Made by a program: the position numbers and the translations under genes. The notes beneath the pieces are model-generated. The model was not told the DNA's origin, did not search any database, and saw only the letters and a program-made list of their open reading frames with translations. Below, piece by piece: positions 43,601 to 52,444 of a DNA stretch of 64,000 bases (the first letter of the stretch is position 1; every line of letters starts with the position of its first letter). The stretch lies in NCBI RefSeq assembly GCF_900103125.1, contig NZ_FNJV01000005.1:372001-436000 (forward strand), in the 5' to 3' direction. This DNA comes from Mucilaginibacter sp. OK268 (lineage in GTDB: Bacteria > Bacteroidota > Bacteroidia > Sphingobacteriales > Sphingobacteriaceae).

Positions 43601-43828
43601 CGTTATTAACATTTAAAATGAGGTTATAAACATTGGCTAAATGCTGGTTGACAGGCTATTATTTATTAAGCGTTGAAAAATAGTGATGGTTACAAACAAT
43701 AACTTTATTCACAAAAAATGGAAAAGTTTTTAAATATAACATTTCAAAAAACGCGTAAAATAGAAAAAGTGGCCAAATTCTTTAATAAATACCACCTAGA
43801 AATGCCTTTTATTAGCGCTCTAATTGCA
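43601..43828. other. AT-rich spacer between candidate RNA and Hsp20
   Basis: Very AT-rich; probably includes the promoter of the candidate RNA on the minus strand (TGTTAATAACGTGTTAATAA lies just upstream of its 5' end). A 48-codon plus-strand frame from 43718 runs through the hsp20 terminator and is not believed. Confidence 0.35.
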
Positions 43829-43858
43829 CAAAAAAGGCCGCCCCTTACGGAGCGACCT
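43829..43858 (-). terminator. Intrinsic terminator of the Hsp20 gene
   Basis: Minus-strand GGTCGCTCC-GTAA-GGGGCGGCC followed by TTTTTT (arms 43849-43857 and 43836-43844, with G-U pairs), 43 bp after the hsp20 stop. Confidence 0.85.
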
Positions 43859-43900
43859 CTCTAAAAAACCAAACTACTACTTTATGAAAACAATCTTTAA

Positions 43901-44341
43901 TTATTTGATAGCTATTTCTCTTGATTGAAATTTAGCTTCTTCTTTTTTGGTTGCGGTAAGCTTTAATACCCCATCGGTATAATCAGCTTCAATTTTTGAA
44001 TGATCAGCGCTTTCTGGTAAAGTGAATGATCTGTTGAAAGAGTTGTAGCTGTATTCGCGTTTGCTGAATTTTTTACCTTCTTCTACGCTTTCGCTTTTCT
44101 TTTCGGCCGAGACGGTCAATACATTCTTATCCAAATTGATCTTAAAATCTTCTTTCTTTAAACCAGGTGCTGCCAGTTCAATCTGAAATTCGTTTTCAGT
44201 TTCTGCAATGTTTACCGCAGGCACTCGGGCAACTAATTTATTACCGATGTATGAATCGTTCAATAAAGAATCTAATACATCATTAAAGAATGGGTTTACC
44301 GCGTTATTTTTTAATCCGTTGTTGAATTTTACAAGTGTCAT
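43901..44341 (-). CDS. Hsp20/alpha-crystallin small heat-shock protein
   Basis: 146 residues: N-terminal FFNDVLDSLLNDSYIG, the alpha-crystallin domain AVNIAETENEFQIELAAPGLKKEDFKINLDKNVLTVSAEKK, and ESADHSKIEADYTDGVLKLTATKKE. A holdase chaperone. The start at 44341 is preceded by AAAGGAG nine bases upstream, one of the best ribosome-binding sites in the window. A sigma-54-like site lies upstream (see separate entry). Confidence 0.95.
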   Translation of the reverse strand: MTLVKFNNGLKNNAVNPFFNDVLDSLLNDSYIGNKLVARVPAVNIAETENEFQIELAAPGLKKEDFKINLDKNVLTVSAEKKSESVEEGKKFSKREYSYNSFNRSFTLPESADHSKIEADYTDGVLKLTATKKEEAKFQSREIAIK

Positions 44342-44392
44342 TTTTTATGTCTCCTTTAAGTTTTTGTTTTTATTAACTTCGTAAGCTATTAA

Positions 44393-44407
44393 TCAAGTGT
44401 TGTACCA
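44393..44407 (-). promoter_or_regulatory. Possible sigma-54-like promoter of hsp20
   Basis: Minus strand TGGTACAACACTTGA: GG and GA are spaced by 10 bases as in the -24/-12 promoter (GG-N10-GC), but the -12 GC is GA here. It would start transcription about 40 nt before the hsp20 ATG. Weak by itself. Confidence 0.2.
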
Positions 44408-44477
44408 AGCTATAAAATCGATAAATAAGCGACATTTTGTCACTATAAGCTGATTTTGTACAGACAAAATGACCTAA

Positions 44478-44924
44478 ATGAGCGAAAAACTTTCAGATTA
44501 CAAGTATAAAACGGCCATCCCCATCCGTTTTTCAGATATAGATGCCTTCGGACATGTAAACAACGCGGTGTATTTAACCTATTTTGAAATAGCCAGAAGT
44601 AATTACTGGAAAGAGATCATCAACTGGGATTGGAACCATGCGGGCATTATCCTGGGCAGGTCGGAGATCAATTATCTGAAACCCATTACCATTAATGATC
44701 AGATAGCCTGTTACGTACGTACCGTACGCATTGGCAACAGCAGTTTTGATGTGATGCATGTACTGGTTAAGATAACCGAGCACGGCGAAGAAATTGTAAC
44801 TACCGGCAAAACCATTTGCATTAGCTATGATTACAGTGCTAACAAATCGGTAGCTATACCGGCCAATGAGCGCCGCAATATGATTGAGTATGATGAGCCG
44901 AGGTTGATATTGAATACGAATTAA
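44478..44924 (+). CDS. Hotdog-fold acyl-CoA thioesterase
   Basis: 148 residues with the 4HBT pattern IPIRFSDIDAFGHVNNAVYLTYFEIARSNYW (active-site Asp and HVNN), GRSEINYLKPITINDQIACYVR and a central ITEHGEEIVTTGKTICISYD. It hydrolyses acyl-CoA thioesters in the cytosol. A bidirectional terminator follows. Confidence 0.92.
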   Translation: MSEKLSDYKYKTAIPIRFSDIDAFGHVNNAVYLTYFEIARSNYWKEIINWDWNHAGIILGRSEINYLKPITINDQIACYVRTVRIGNSSFDVMHVLVKITEHGEEIVTTGKTICISYDYSANKSVAIPANERRNMIEYDEPRLILNTN

Positions 44925-44963
44925 AAATCAGTCACCACAAAGCTATACGGTGACTGATTTTTA
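44922..44963. terminator. Bidirectional terminator, 15-bp perfect stem
   Basis: TAAAAATCAGTCACC (44922-44936) and GGTGACTGATTTTTA (44949-44963) between convergent stops at 44924 and 44968; A/T runs on both sides fit use in both directions. Confidence 0.85.
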
Positions 44964-44967
44964 AATG

Positions 44968-45945
44968 TTAGCGTATAGTTTTCGTAGCGTCAACTACTGT
45001 ATAATTTTTATTATAAGTTGTTGAGAATACATTGATATAAACGCCACTCGTACCACTATTGGCATAGCTTACCAAATACCAGTACCCCAATGTTGAATAG
45101 GTAGTGGTTGTGCGTGATTTTGGATGAACAATGATCAGGTTATTTCTCGAGCTTTCCGGCTGAGTGATAGCTATATCATTACCTGCAATTCCGTCAAAAT
45201 CCTGAAAACCATTGGAAAGTATAGCCCAGCTTCCGGAACCCATTGGGTAAGAGTTCATTTGCCCTGTTTTAGCCGTAAATATAATGAGTTGCGACCCGCT
45301 TACCATGGTTATTTCGGCACCTGGTACTCCATCCAGATCGGTAGTGCCGCCTTGTACCACCGCCCAATTTCCGGAACTGATAGGATAAGATGATTTTGTA
45401 CCGGTTCTTGCCGTTATGATAATGAGTTGACTACCGTTAACAATGGGGATCTCTGCCCCTGCTACACCATCCAGGTCGGCGATACTGCCGGGCGCCGCCG
45501 CCCAACTTCCGTTGCCGATGGGGTATGTAGAGGTAGTGCCCTGTCTGTCGTTAATAATTAGCAAACTTCCGCCAATGTTTACCGGAATTTCCGCACCGGC
45601 AACACCATCCAGATCAACTATGCTGCTGGCATTACCAAATAATAATGCCCAGGCGCCGCCACCTACAGCATATTGATGACTTAAGCCTGTGGCACGCACT
45701 ACGGTGATGAAGGATCCGTTATTATAGATATTATCTGGAACGCCATCCCCATCAACATCAATAGTGCCCATAAGCACACCGGAATTCGCGCTGACTTTTG
45801 TTTTGGCGGAAGTTAATGATTGATCCGGCGATGGAATCTCATCATTTTTTGTTTTGCACGAATAAATACTTAACAGGCAGAAAATAAAGAAGGTGAGTTT
45901 TGTAATAGCAACAAGACTTCTTTTTACGGTAAATGAATTTTTCAT
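44968..45945 (-). CDS. FG-GAP/VCBS-repeat lipoprotein
   Basis: 325 residues with a lipoprotein signal (FFIFCLLSIYSC, Cys30). Calcium-loop-like motifs DVDGDGVPD (63), DLDGVAGAE (111), DLDGVAGAE (157), DLDGVPGAE (203) and DFDGIAGND (249) recur with a spacing of 46-48 residues, each followed by a strand and a TYPI/SYPM turn, giving about five blades of a propeller. Exported, probably surface-attached. Ligand unknown. Confidence 0.85.
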   Translation of the reverse strand: MKNSFTVKRSLVAITKLTFFIFCLLSIYSCKTKNDEIPSPDQSLTSAKTKVSANSGVLMGTIDVDGDGVPDNIYNNGSFITVVRATGLSHQYAVGGGAWALLFGNASSIVDLDGVAGAEIPVNIGGSLLIINDRQGTTSTYPIGNGSWAAAPGSIADLDGVAGAEIPIVNGSQLIIITARTGTKSSYPISSGNWAVVQGGTTDLDGVPGAEITMVSGSQLIIFTAKTGQMNSYPMGSGSWAILSNGFQDFDGIAGNDIAITQPESSRNNLIIVHPKSRTTTTYSTLGYWYLVSYANSGTSGVYINVFSTTYNKNYTVVDATKTIR

Positions 45946-46441
45946 AGATAATGATTTGGTTTTAGTGATATTATTAATATGATAATAAGTTGATATTTAC
46001 TTTTGCAAGCCCTCTTCACCTGGATCACCTTAGTAATCTCCTGTATGGTCACCTGATTTTTTGTCTTTATTTACATTGATTATGAAATAATATATGGCAT
46101 AAAATGTAAAAATTAAATAAGGTTCAGCTTGTACATTACTAAGTTGAGCAGATAATAAAACAATTGCAAAATATGCAACACAACATTATTACATCATATT
46201 TTTTATTTAAAAATATAATATTTAATTATTTAATAATGAGATAATTGTATAATAATTAAAAAATACCTTTCAATTATCAATAATAAATATGAGAGCTAAT
46301 GATGTAGTATAATATGCTCTTGTATAGATGGGAAGAAGGTGAAAATAAAAGCAAGATCAAAAAAATCAGATGCGCAAAGTGTTGTTATCATCTGCGCACC
46401 TGAAACGGCGAAGCCTCCAACGAAGTTAATTCGCAGATTTG
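45946..46441. other. Long AT-rich intergenic region
   Basis: 496 bp, over most of its length close to pure A/T. A TACTTTTG box occurs on the plus strand at 45998-46005, but no gene follows it. I find no ORF, no long hairpin, and only a short palindromic TGCGCA pair near 46372-46397. Confidence 0.4.
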
Positions 46442-47839
46442 TTAAAATATCTTACCCGGGTTTAGTATCCCGTTAGGGTCAAATACTTTTTTGATGCCTT
46501 TCCATAGGGCAAAATGCACGTCGGAGTATTTTATAGGCATAAATTCTTTTTGAACCAGGCCTATGCCGTGCTCGCCGGAGAGTGTACCGCCTAATGATAC
46601 GGTTAATTCAAAAATTTCGCGGATACCGAATTTTAGTTTATTATTCCAATCGCTATCGCTCATTTTGGCTTTGATGATGTTTACGTGCAGGTTACCATCA
46701 CCGGCGTGGCCATAACAAACGGATTCAAAACCATATTTAGCGCCTACTTCTTTGATGCCTTTGATGAGTTGTGGTAATGCAGCGCGGGGTACTACAGTAT
46801 CTTCTTCTTTATAAATAGAGTTTGATTTTACCGATACCGCCATAGTGCGCCGCAAACGCCAAAGTTCTTCTTTTTGTGCCGATGAATCTGCAAACAGCAC
46901 ATTGTTGCACTCATAATTCTCTAAAACGGCGTTGATTTTTTCGCAATCAGCAAATATCACATCCTGATTGTTACCGTCAACTTCTATCAGTAAAAAGGCT
47001 TGAACATCATCCTTCAGATCAAAAGCGATATCGTCATATTCTTTTACCCACTCCACTCCCCTGCGTTCCATAAACTCCAGCGCCGATGGTACAATACCCG
47101 CCCTGAATATAGCTGATACCGCTGCACAGGCTGCTTCGTTAGTTGGAAATGAGGCCAGCATCAGCGCATCAATTGTTGGCAAGGGTATCAGCTTAACCAC
47201 AATTTTAGTAACAATACCCAAAGTTCCCTCCGAGCCTATCATCAATTGGGTTAAATTATAGCCCGAGGCATATTTAAGCGTGTTTGCGCCCGTCCAGATG
47301 ATCTCGCCCGAAGCCAGAACCACCTGTAAGTTCAATACATATTCGCGTATAGTGCCGTACTTAACCACCCGCGGCCCACCAGAACCATGCGACACATTAC
47401 CGCCAATAAAACAGCTACCCTTACTAGCCGGATCAACCGGGTAAAGCAAGCCTTTGGCAGCTGACTGATTCATAAATTCTTCGGTGATCACGCCTGGCTC
47501 TACAGTAGCCTGCAGATTTTGCTCATCAATCTCCAGCACCTTATTAAAGCGTTCCATGGCTATCAGCAAGCCTCCTTTAACAGGTAATGCTCCCCCACTT
47601 AACCCTGTGCCAGCCCCGCGTGGTGTAACCGGTATGCGGTGCTTGCTGCATAGTTTCAGTAAGGCGGCAACTTCTTCCGGGGTTTGAGGCTTGGCAACTA
47701 CTTCCGGGTAGTAAACCAGGTCCTCGGTTTCATCGTGGCTGTATTTTTCGAGGTCGTCATGTTGCACAATAACCGCGTCGGCACCAACTATAGCGGTAAT
47801 CGCTTCAATTACAGGTGGTGTTATGATATTATAATTCAT
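46442..47839 (-). CDS. FAD-linked oxidase, glycolate oxidase GlcD / D-lactate dehydrogenase type
   Basis: 465 residues: FAD-binding PCMH domain (YYPEVVAKPQTPEEVAALLKLC, RGAGTGLSGGALPVKGGLLI, GGNVSHGSGGPRVVKYGT) and a C-terminal FAD-oxidase domain (CYGHAGDGNLHVNIIK, SGEHGIGLVQKEFM). It oxidises a 2-hydroxy acid such as glycolate or D-lactate. Overlaps folB by four bases at its start. Confidence 0.9.
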   Translation of the reverse strand: MNYNIITPPVIEAITAIVGADAVIVQHDDLEKYSHDETEDLVYYPEVVAKPQTPEEVAALLKLCSKHRIPVTPRGAGTGLSGGALPVKGGLLIAMERFNKVLEIDEQNLQATVEPGVITEEFMNQSAAKGLLYPVDPASKGSCFIGGNVSHGSGGPRVVKYGTIREYVLNLQVVLASGEIIWTGANTLKYASGYNLTQLMIGSEGTLGIVTKIVVKLIPLPTIDALMLASFPTNEAACAAVSAIFRAGIVPSALEFMERRGVEWVKEYDDIAFDLKDDVQAFLLIEVDGNNQDVIFADCEKINAVLENYECNNVLFADSSAQKEELWRLRRTMAVSVKSNSIYKEEDTVVPRAALPQLIKGIKEVGAKYGFESVCYGHAGDGNLHVNIIKAKMSDSDWNNKLKFGIREIFELTVSLGGTLSGEHGIGLVQKEFMPIKYSDVHFALWKGIKKVFDPNGILNPGKIF

Positions 47840-48195
47840 ATTGCTGGTGGATAATTAATAGTAACGCTCGACTGGGCTACACGGCCTGTCAACGGAGGAT
47901 TTAATTTCTTGATAGTTACCTGGATGGTTTTCACAAACGGATACTTGCTTTGAATACGATTAGTAATGGCCTGCCCTACAGTTTCTATCAGTTTGCTCGG
48001 TATCTTCATCTCCTCGCAGGCCATGGCATAAACCTTTTCATAATCGACCGTATTATGCAAACCGTCTTTCAGGTCGGCTACAGGTTCAAAACCAACCGCG
48101 ATATCTACCAGAAATCGACATCCTATTTTTTGTTCCTCCGGATAAAATCCGTGATAGGCAAAAAACTCTGCACCCTGCAAGGCTATGTTTATCAT
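47836..48195 (-). CDS. folB: Dihydroneopterin aldolase
   Basis: 119 residues with FFAYHGFYPEEQKIGCRFLVDIAVGF, the LIETVGQAITNRIQ helix and the TIKKLNPPLTGRVAQSSVTI segment. It makes 6-hydroxymethyl-dihydropterin for folate. The stop overlaps the start of the FAD oxidase by four bases, an unusual partner for folB. Confidence 0.93.
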   Translation of the reverse strand: MINIALQGAEFFAYHGFYPEEQKIGCRFLVDIAVGFEPVADLKDGLHNTVDYEKVYAMACEEMKIPSKLIETVGQAITNRIQSKYPFVKTIQVTIKKLNPPLTGRVAQSSVTINYPPAI

Positions 48196-48408
48196 GCTCC
48201 AAAAGTAATTGATTTTTTGATTTAGATGCGCTGTTTATGTCCCGTCAACGTTAAAATTTATCAGGAATGACCGCTTAATGAATTTTCTCAAAAAAATATA
48301 ATTTGCAAAAAGCAGGTTTAAACAATCTAAACATAGTTTTTGGAATAAAGTGGCTTCTGGTATTCAAAAACAGCGATTTAGGTTTCATCAACTCCACCCT
48401 AAATCATC

Positions 48409-48416
48409 TATATTTG
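48409..48416 (+). promoter_or_regulatory. -7 promoter box TATATTTG
   Basis: Exact consensus, 19 bp before the acyl-CoA dehydrogenase ATG at 48435. It lies inside a longer open frame, which argues that the shorter start is right. Confidence 0.6.
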
Positions 48417-48434
48417 CCCACCAACTATAACATT

Positions 48435-49616
48435 ATGGCTAAAACAGATCTATACGAATCGCCTGATTATTATCAATTAGATGAACTGCTAACCGAAGAA
48501 CATAAGCTCATCCGCTCATCCGTGCGCGACTGGGTGAAAAAAGAATTAAGCCCGATAATTGAAGATTACGCCCAAAAGGCCGAGTTCCCCAGCCAACTGA
48601 TAAAAGGACTTGCCGAAATAGGCGCCTTTGGCCCAACCATACCTGTTGAATACGGCGGTGCCGGTCTGGATTATATGGCTTATGGCATCATCATGCAGGA
48701 AATTGAGCGTGGTGATTCTGGTATTCGTTCTACTTCATCTGTACAGGGTTCCTTAGTGATGTACCCTATTTACGCGTATGGGTCTGAGGAGCAGCGTAAA
48801 AAATATCTTTCCAAACTGGCATCCGGTGAAATGATAGGCTGCTTTGGCCTTACCGAACCTGATCACGGCTCAAACCCGGGCGGCATGACCACCAATATTA
48901 AAGATGCCGGCGATCATTATATTTTAAATGGTGCCAAAATGTGGATCTCGAACGCCCCATTCGCTGACATAGCCGTTGTTTGGGCTAAAGACGAAAGTGG
49001 TAAGATCCGCGGATTAATCGTAGAGCGCGGCATGGAAGGTTTCAGCACCCCTACTACCCATAATAAATGGTCGTTAAGAGCATCTGCTACCGGTGAACTG
49101 GTTTTTGATCATGTGAAAATCCCTAAGGAAAACCTGTTACCTAATGTGGCCGGCTTGAAGGGGCCATTGGGTTGCTTAAACCAGGCGCGTTATGGTATTG
49201 CCTGGGGAGCGCTTGGTGCAGCTATGGATTGCTATGATACTGCCTTACGCTACTCCAAAGAACGTGTTCAGTTTGGTCGACCTATAGCAGGCTTTCAGCT
49301 GCAGCAAAAGAAACTGGCCGAAATGATCACCGAGATCACTAAGGCTCAGCTGTTGGTTTGGCGTTTAGGTGTACTTAAAAATGAGAACCGGGCAACCGCC
49401 GCTCAGATATCCATGGCTAAACGTAATAGCGTAGAAACTGCTATCAACATTGCCCGTGAAGCTCGTCAAATGTTGGGTGGCATGGGTATAACCGGCGAAT
49501 ACTCTATTATGAGGCATATGATGAACCTCGAGTCAGTAATCACCTATGAGGGCACACATGATATTCACCTGTTGATAACCGGGATGGATATCACCGGCGA
49601 GGATGCGTTTAAATAA
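48435..49616 (+). CDS. Acyl-CoA dehydrogenase (glutaryl-CoA dehydrogenase-like)
   Basis: Start set at ATG 48435 because a -7 promoter lies just upstream; a longer frame begins at 48303. 393 residues: FGPTIPVEYGGAGLDYMAYG, GCFGLTEPDHGSNPGGMTT, AKMWISNAPFADIAVVWAK, RYGIAWGALGAAMDCYD, RQMLGGMGITGEYSIMRHMMNLE and catalytic base region ITYEGTHDIHLLITG. The pattern matches glutaryl-CoA dehydrogenases of lysine/tryptophan breakdown. Confidence 0.9.
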   Translation: MAKTDLYESPDYYQLDELLTEEHKLIRSSVRDWVKKELSPIIEDYAQKAEFPSQLIKGLAEIGAFGPTIPVEYGGAGLDYMAYGIIMQEIERGDSGIRSTSSVQGSLVMYPIYAYGSEEQRKKYLSKLASGEMIGCFGLTEPDHGSNPGGMTTNIKDAGDHYILNGAKMWISNAPFADIAVVWAKDESGKIRGLIVERGMEGFSTPTTHNKWSLRASATGELVFDHVKIPKENLLPNVAGLKGPLGCLNQARYGIAWGALGAAMDCYDTALRYSKERVQFGRPIAGFQLQQKKLAEMITEITKAQLLVWRLGVLKNENRATAAQISMAKRNSVETAINIAREARQMLGGMGITGEYSIMRHMMNLESVITYEGTHDIHLLITGMDITGEDAFK

Positions 49617-49626
49617 ATAAATTTGT

Positions 49627-49714
49627 CTGAATCAGAATTTTCAGAATTTAAGAATTACCAGAATTGATTAATTAGAATTTTGAAAATCCTTAAATTCTGA
49701 AAATTCTGATTCAG
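49627..49714. repeat. Intergenic perfect inverted repeat, CTGAATCAGAATTTTCAG family
   Basis: Perfect 26-bp arms (49627-49652 and 49689-49714) with a 36-bp loop, between convergent stops at 49616 and 49716; the right arm ends two bases before the glucosidase stop codon. Confidence 0.85.
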
Positions 49715-49715
49715 A

Positions 49716-51080
49716 TTACCTTTCCGATAAAAATTCCCCATACCATTTCCCAGATTCTTTAACAATACGTTGTTGGGTGGTATGGTCTACATAGATGAGC
49801 CCGAAACGGGGATGATAGCCCTCGGCCCATTCAAAATTATCAGTCAACGTCCAGATAAAATAGCCGTTTATTTTGCAGCCTTCATTTTTTGCTTTTAAAA
49901 CCTGGCGTATATAATTCTGAAGATAACGCAGCCGCTGCGGATCATTTACTTTACCTTCCTCAACCACATCCGGAAAAGCTGCCCCGTTTTCGGTAACAAT
50001 GATACTTTTTATCCCGGGATAAGCATCAAATTTCTTGATCATATGATAGATAGATGGCGGATAAACCTCCCAGCGCATCGCCGTGAGCTCTTCTACTTTT
50101 CTGTCTTCGGCCTTCACCATTTTGGCGTTGATGTAAGGCGTAAAGAAGGAGTATTTGACAATTTCGCGGGTATAATTCTGGATCCCTATAAAGTCAAAAT
50201 CAAAATGCATGTTATCTTCATCGCCCGGCAGTATATATTTTTGCATGGTTTTTAATATCGGCAATTCCTTTACAGGATAACCCATACCTAAAATCGGCTC
50301 AATAAATAAGCGGTTGATCAGGGCATCGGCTCTTACAGCGGCGGCAACGTCGCGCGGCTTATCGGTAGCAGGTTCAATTTGCGAGCAGGAAAATGTAGTG
50401 CCTATCTGTGCTTCGGGCAATAATTCCCGTAATATTTTAGCGCCTGCGGTTATGCTGAGCACCACATGGTGTATGGCCGGGATGAAATTCCGGATCCCGC
50501 TTCTGCCCGGGGCATGGATGCCAAAAAAGTAACCAGCACCTGTAAAAACTACTGGTTCGTTCATTACCATCCAGTGTTTTACCCGGTCGCCAAAGCTTTG
50601 GGCGCACAGGGTCACAAACTCACTGAACCAGCTAATCATTTCCCGGTTTGTCCAGCCTCCTTTTTGTTCCAGAACCTGGGGCAAATCCCAGTGGTAAACG
50701 GTAATCCAGGGCTCTACCCCTTTTTCAATACAATAATTGATAACCCGGTTGTAATAATCAATGCCAGCCTGGTTTATCTCACCAGTACCATTTGGTAAAA
50801 GGCGCGACCAGGATATGGAAAAGCGAAAATTGGGAATACGGAGTTGTTTAATGAGGTCGATGTCTTCCTCGTACCGGTTATAAAAATCACAGGCAGTACG
50901 GGCATGGTCGGCATTGAGTATTTTACCTTTTTTGGCTGTAAAAGCATCCCATACCGATTCGCTTTTGCCATCGGCATCATGTGAGCCTTCTATCTGAAAT
51001 GCAGCGGTTGAAACGCCCCAAATAAAATCGGAGCCAAAAAGTTGTTGGCGGAGTAGTGTATCGAGATCAGTCAGTTCCAT
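49716..51080 (-). CDS. Family 1 glycoside hydrolase (beta-glucosidase)
   Basis: 454 residues, no signal peptide. GH1 signature start FIWGVSTAAFQIEGSHDADGKSESVWDAF, acid/base NEP (VMNEPVVFTGAGYF), nucleophile in IIVTENGAAFPD, and sugar-site GYFIWTLTDNFEWAEGY. It cleaves beta-glucosides or galactosides in the cytosol. Confidence 0.95.
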   Translation of the reverse strand: MELTDLDTLLRQQLFGSDFIWGVSTAAFQIEGSHDADGKSESVWDAFTAKKGKILNADHARTACDFYNRYEEDIDLIKQLRIPNFRFSISWSRLLPNGTGEINQAGIDYYNRVINYCIEKGVEPWITVYHWDLPQVLEQKGGWTNREMISWFSEFVTLCAQSFGDRVKHWMVMNEPVVFTGAGYFFGIHAPGRSGIRNFIPAIHHVVLSITAGAKILRELLPEAQIGTTFSCSQIEPATDKPRDVAAAVRADALINRLFIEPILGMGYPVKELPILKTMQKYILPGDEDNMHFDFDFIGIQNYTREIVKYSFFTPYINAKMVKAEDRKVEELTAMRWEVYPPSIYHMIKKFDAYPGIKSIIVTENGAAFPDVVEEGKVNDPQRLRYLQNYIRQVLKAKNEGCKINGYFIWTLTDNFEWAEGYHPRFGLIYVDHTTQQRIVKESGKWYGEFLSER

Positions 51081-51510
51081 TAAATTGAGCTACGCAAAGC
51101 CCAAAATTGCGATTATATTTATGAAAGAAGAATTTAACGGACAACTTAATGTATGAAAGATGATCTCATACTTTTCAGGATCATCCATTCGCGAACACTG
51201 CTGATCAGTCTTGAAAAAATCGTGATGAATTTCATAACTATGTTTTTTAATATATAACTAAAGGTAAGATGCTGGTATAACCTTATTGTAACAGTTATAT
51301 TATCATATTATTAAACCCTTGATATTGTACGGTTTAACTAACAAGTATGTTTTACTTAAAGTTAGTAATTTATTGTGAAACAAGTACTTATTAAAAAAAA
51401 TAAGTTTTACCTGCTTTGCTGGTTGAAATAAGAAGATAAAAATGGACCAGGTTCTGATTTTGAGTTTTGCAATTTAAGCCGGATACTTGTTTCATTAATA
51501 TCTCTGCCCC
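51081..51510. other. Intergenic region upstream of the GH1 gene
   Basis: 430 bp between divergent genes, AT-rich. On the minus strand a 29-codon frame (51146-51235) starts with a Met and a hydrophobic stretch, MKFITIFSRL; evidence for expression is weak. A pair of TCATAC/GTATGA sequences is nearby. No clear promoter box. Confidence 0.3.
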
Positions 51511-51981
51511 ATGAAAACACATTTTATTAAATTATTCAATTATAACCGTTTTGCCAATGACCTGATACTGAAAGCTGTGATAGATGCTCACGTGCCTCAA
51601 AAACCATTGCAGTTGTTTGCGCACCTGCTTACAGCCGAACAGGTTTGGTATGACCGCTGTCATGGCTTGCCAAACAGGTTCACAAGTCCCTGGTTTGAGT
51701 ATACCATTGAAGAGTGTGTGCAGCTGGTTCCCGAAGGTCATGATCTATGGTTGAGCTATTTAAATGAACTAAGCGACGCTGATTTTGATAAAACAATTAA
51801 ATATCAAAATTTCAGGGGCGACCATTTACAAGACACGCTGGCAGATATATTAACCCATGTAATTAACCATGGCACACATACCAGGGCGCAGATCGGTCAG
51901 CAGTTAAAGTTAAACGGTGCAGAAAGTTTACCAATTACTGACTATAGCTACTATTTAAGATTACTAAGAAGCGACGTTTAA
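51511..51981 (+). CDS. DinB-family protein
   Basis: 156 residues of a four-helix bundle: FNYNRFANDLILKAVI, QLFAHLLTAEQVWYDRC and DILTHVINHGTHTRAQIGQQL. The three conserved His residues for metal binding (LFAHLL, HVINHGTH) are present. Function unknown; DinB bundles are often thiol-transferase or damage-induced proteins. Confidence 0.88.
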   Translation: MKTHFIKLFNYNRFANDLILKAVIDAHVPQKPLQLFAHLLTAEQVWYDRCHGLPNRFTSPWFEYTIEECVQLVPEGHDLWLSYLNELSDADFDKTIKYQNFRGDHLQDTLADILTHVINHGTHTRAQIGQQLKLNGAESLPITDYSYYLRLLRSDV

Positions 51982-52033
51982 CCTGTTTATTTGCCATATT
52001 TGCCAGTACATACTTCTATCGAGAAAGAGACCT

Positions 52034-52444
52034 ATGAAAAAATTTAGTTTAGCCATTTTAACAACCCTTGTTCTGTTTGGCTGTGGAGATAGTAAACAAC
52101 AGGAAAAATTGCTTTTGGACAGTGTTATAGCCGTTCATGATAAGGTAATGGCCAGCGATGAGCAATTGATGAAGAATAAAATGATCCTGGATAGCTTGAT
52201 CAAAAACGCTGGCGCCGCCGTAAACCAGGATTCGGCTAAAGTATATCTGAAAATAGTTGATGATGCCGATAACGCCATGAGCGACTGGATGCATAAGTTT
52301 GATGCCGAGAATAAAGGTAAATCGCACCAAGAGATCATTGATTACTTAACCGATCAGAAAAAGAAGATTGCGGTTATTGACTCGCAGATAAACAACGCAG
52401 TTACCGTTTCCAATAAATACCTCAATACAACCTCTAAAAAATGA
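52034..52444 (+). CDS. Lipoprotein, first gene of a SCO/cytochrome operon
   Basis: 136 residues with signal and lipobox (ILTTLVLFGCGDS), then mostly helical coiled-coil-like sequence (AVHDKVMASDEQLMKNKMILDSLI, DNAMSDWMHKFDAENKGKSHQEII). Members are often named viral A-type inclusion protein, without basis. It overlaps the SCO gene by four bases, so it may assist in copper delivery. Confidence 0.8.
   Translation: MKKFSLAILTTLVLFGCGDSKQQEKLLLDSVIAVHDKVMASDEQLMKNKMILDSLIKNAGAAVNQDSAKVYLKIVDDADNAMSDWMHKFDAENKGKSHQEIIDYLTDQKKKIAVIDSQINNAVTVSNKYLNTTSKK

Noticed and set aside
43718..43864. 48-codon plus-strand frame (MEKFLNITFQ...)
   Set aside because: It runs through the hsp20 terminator, has no ribosome site, and ends in the stem itself; likely chance.
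45998..46060. TACTTTTG box followed by a T6 tract, as a small RNA
   Set aside because: The intervening bases do not form a convincing hairpin before the T-run.
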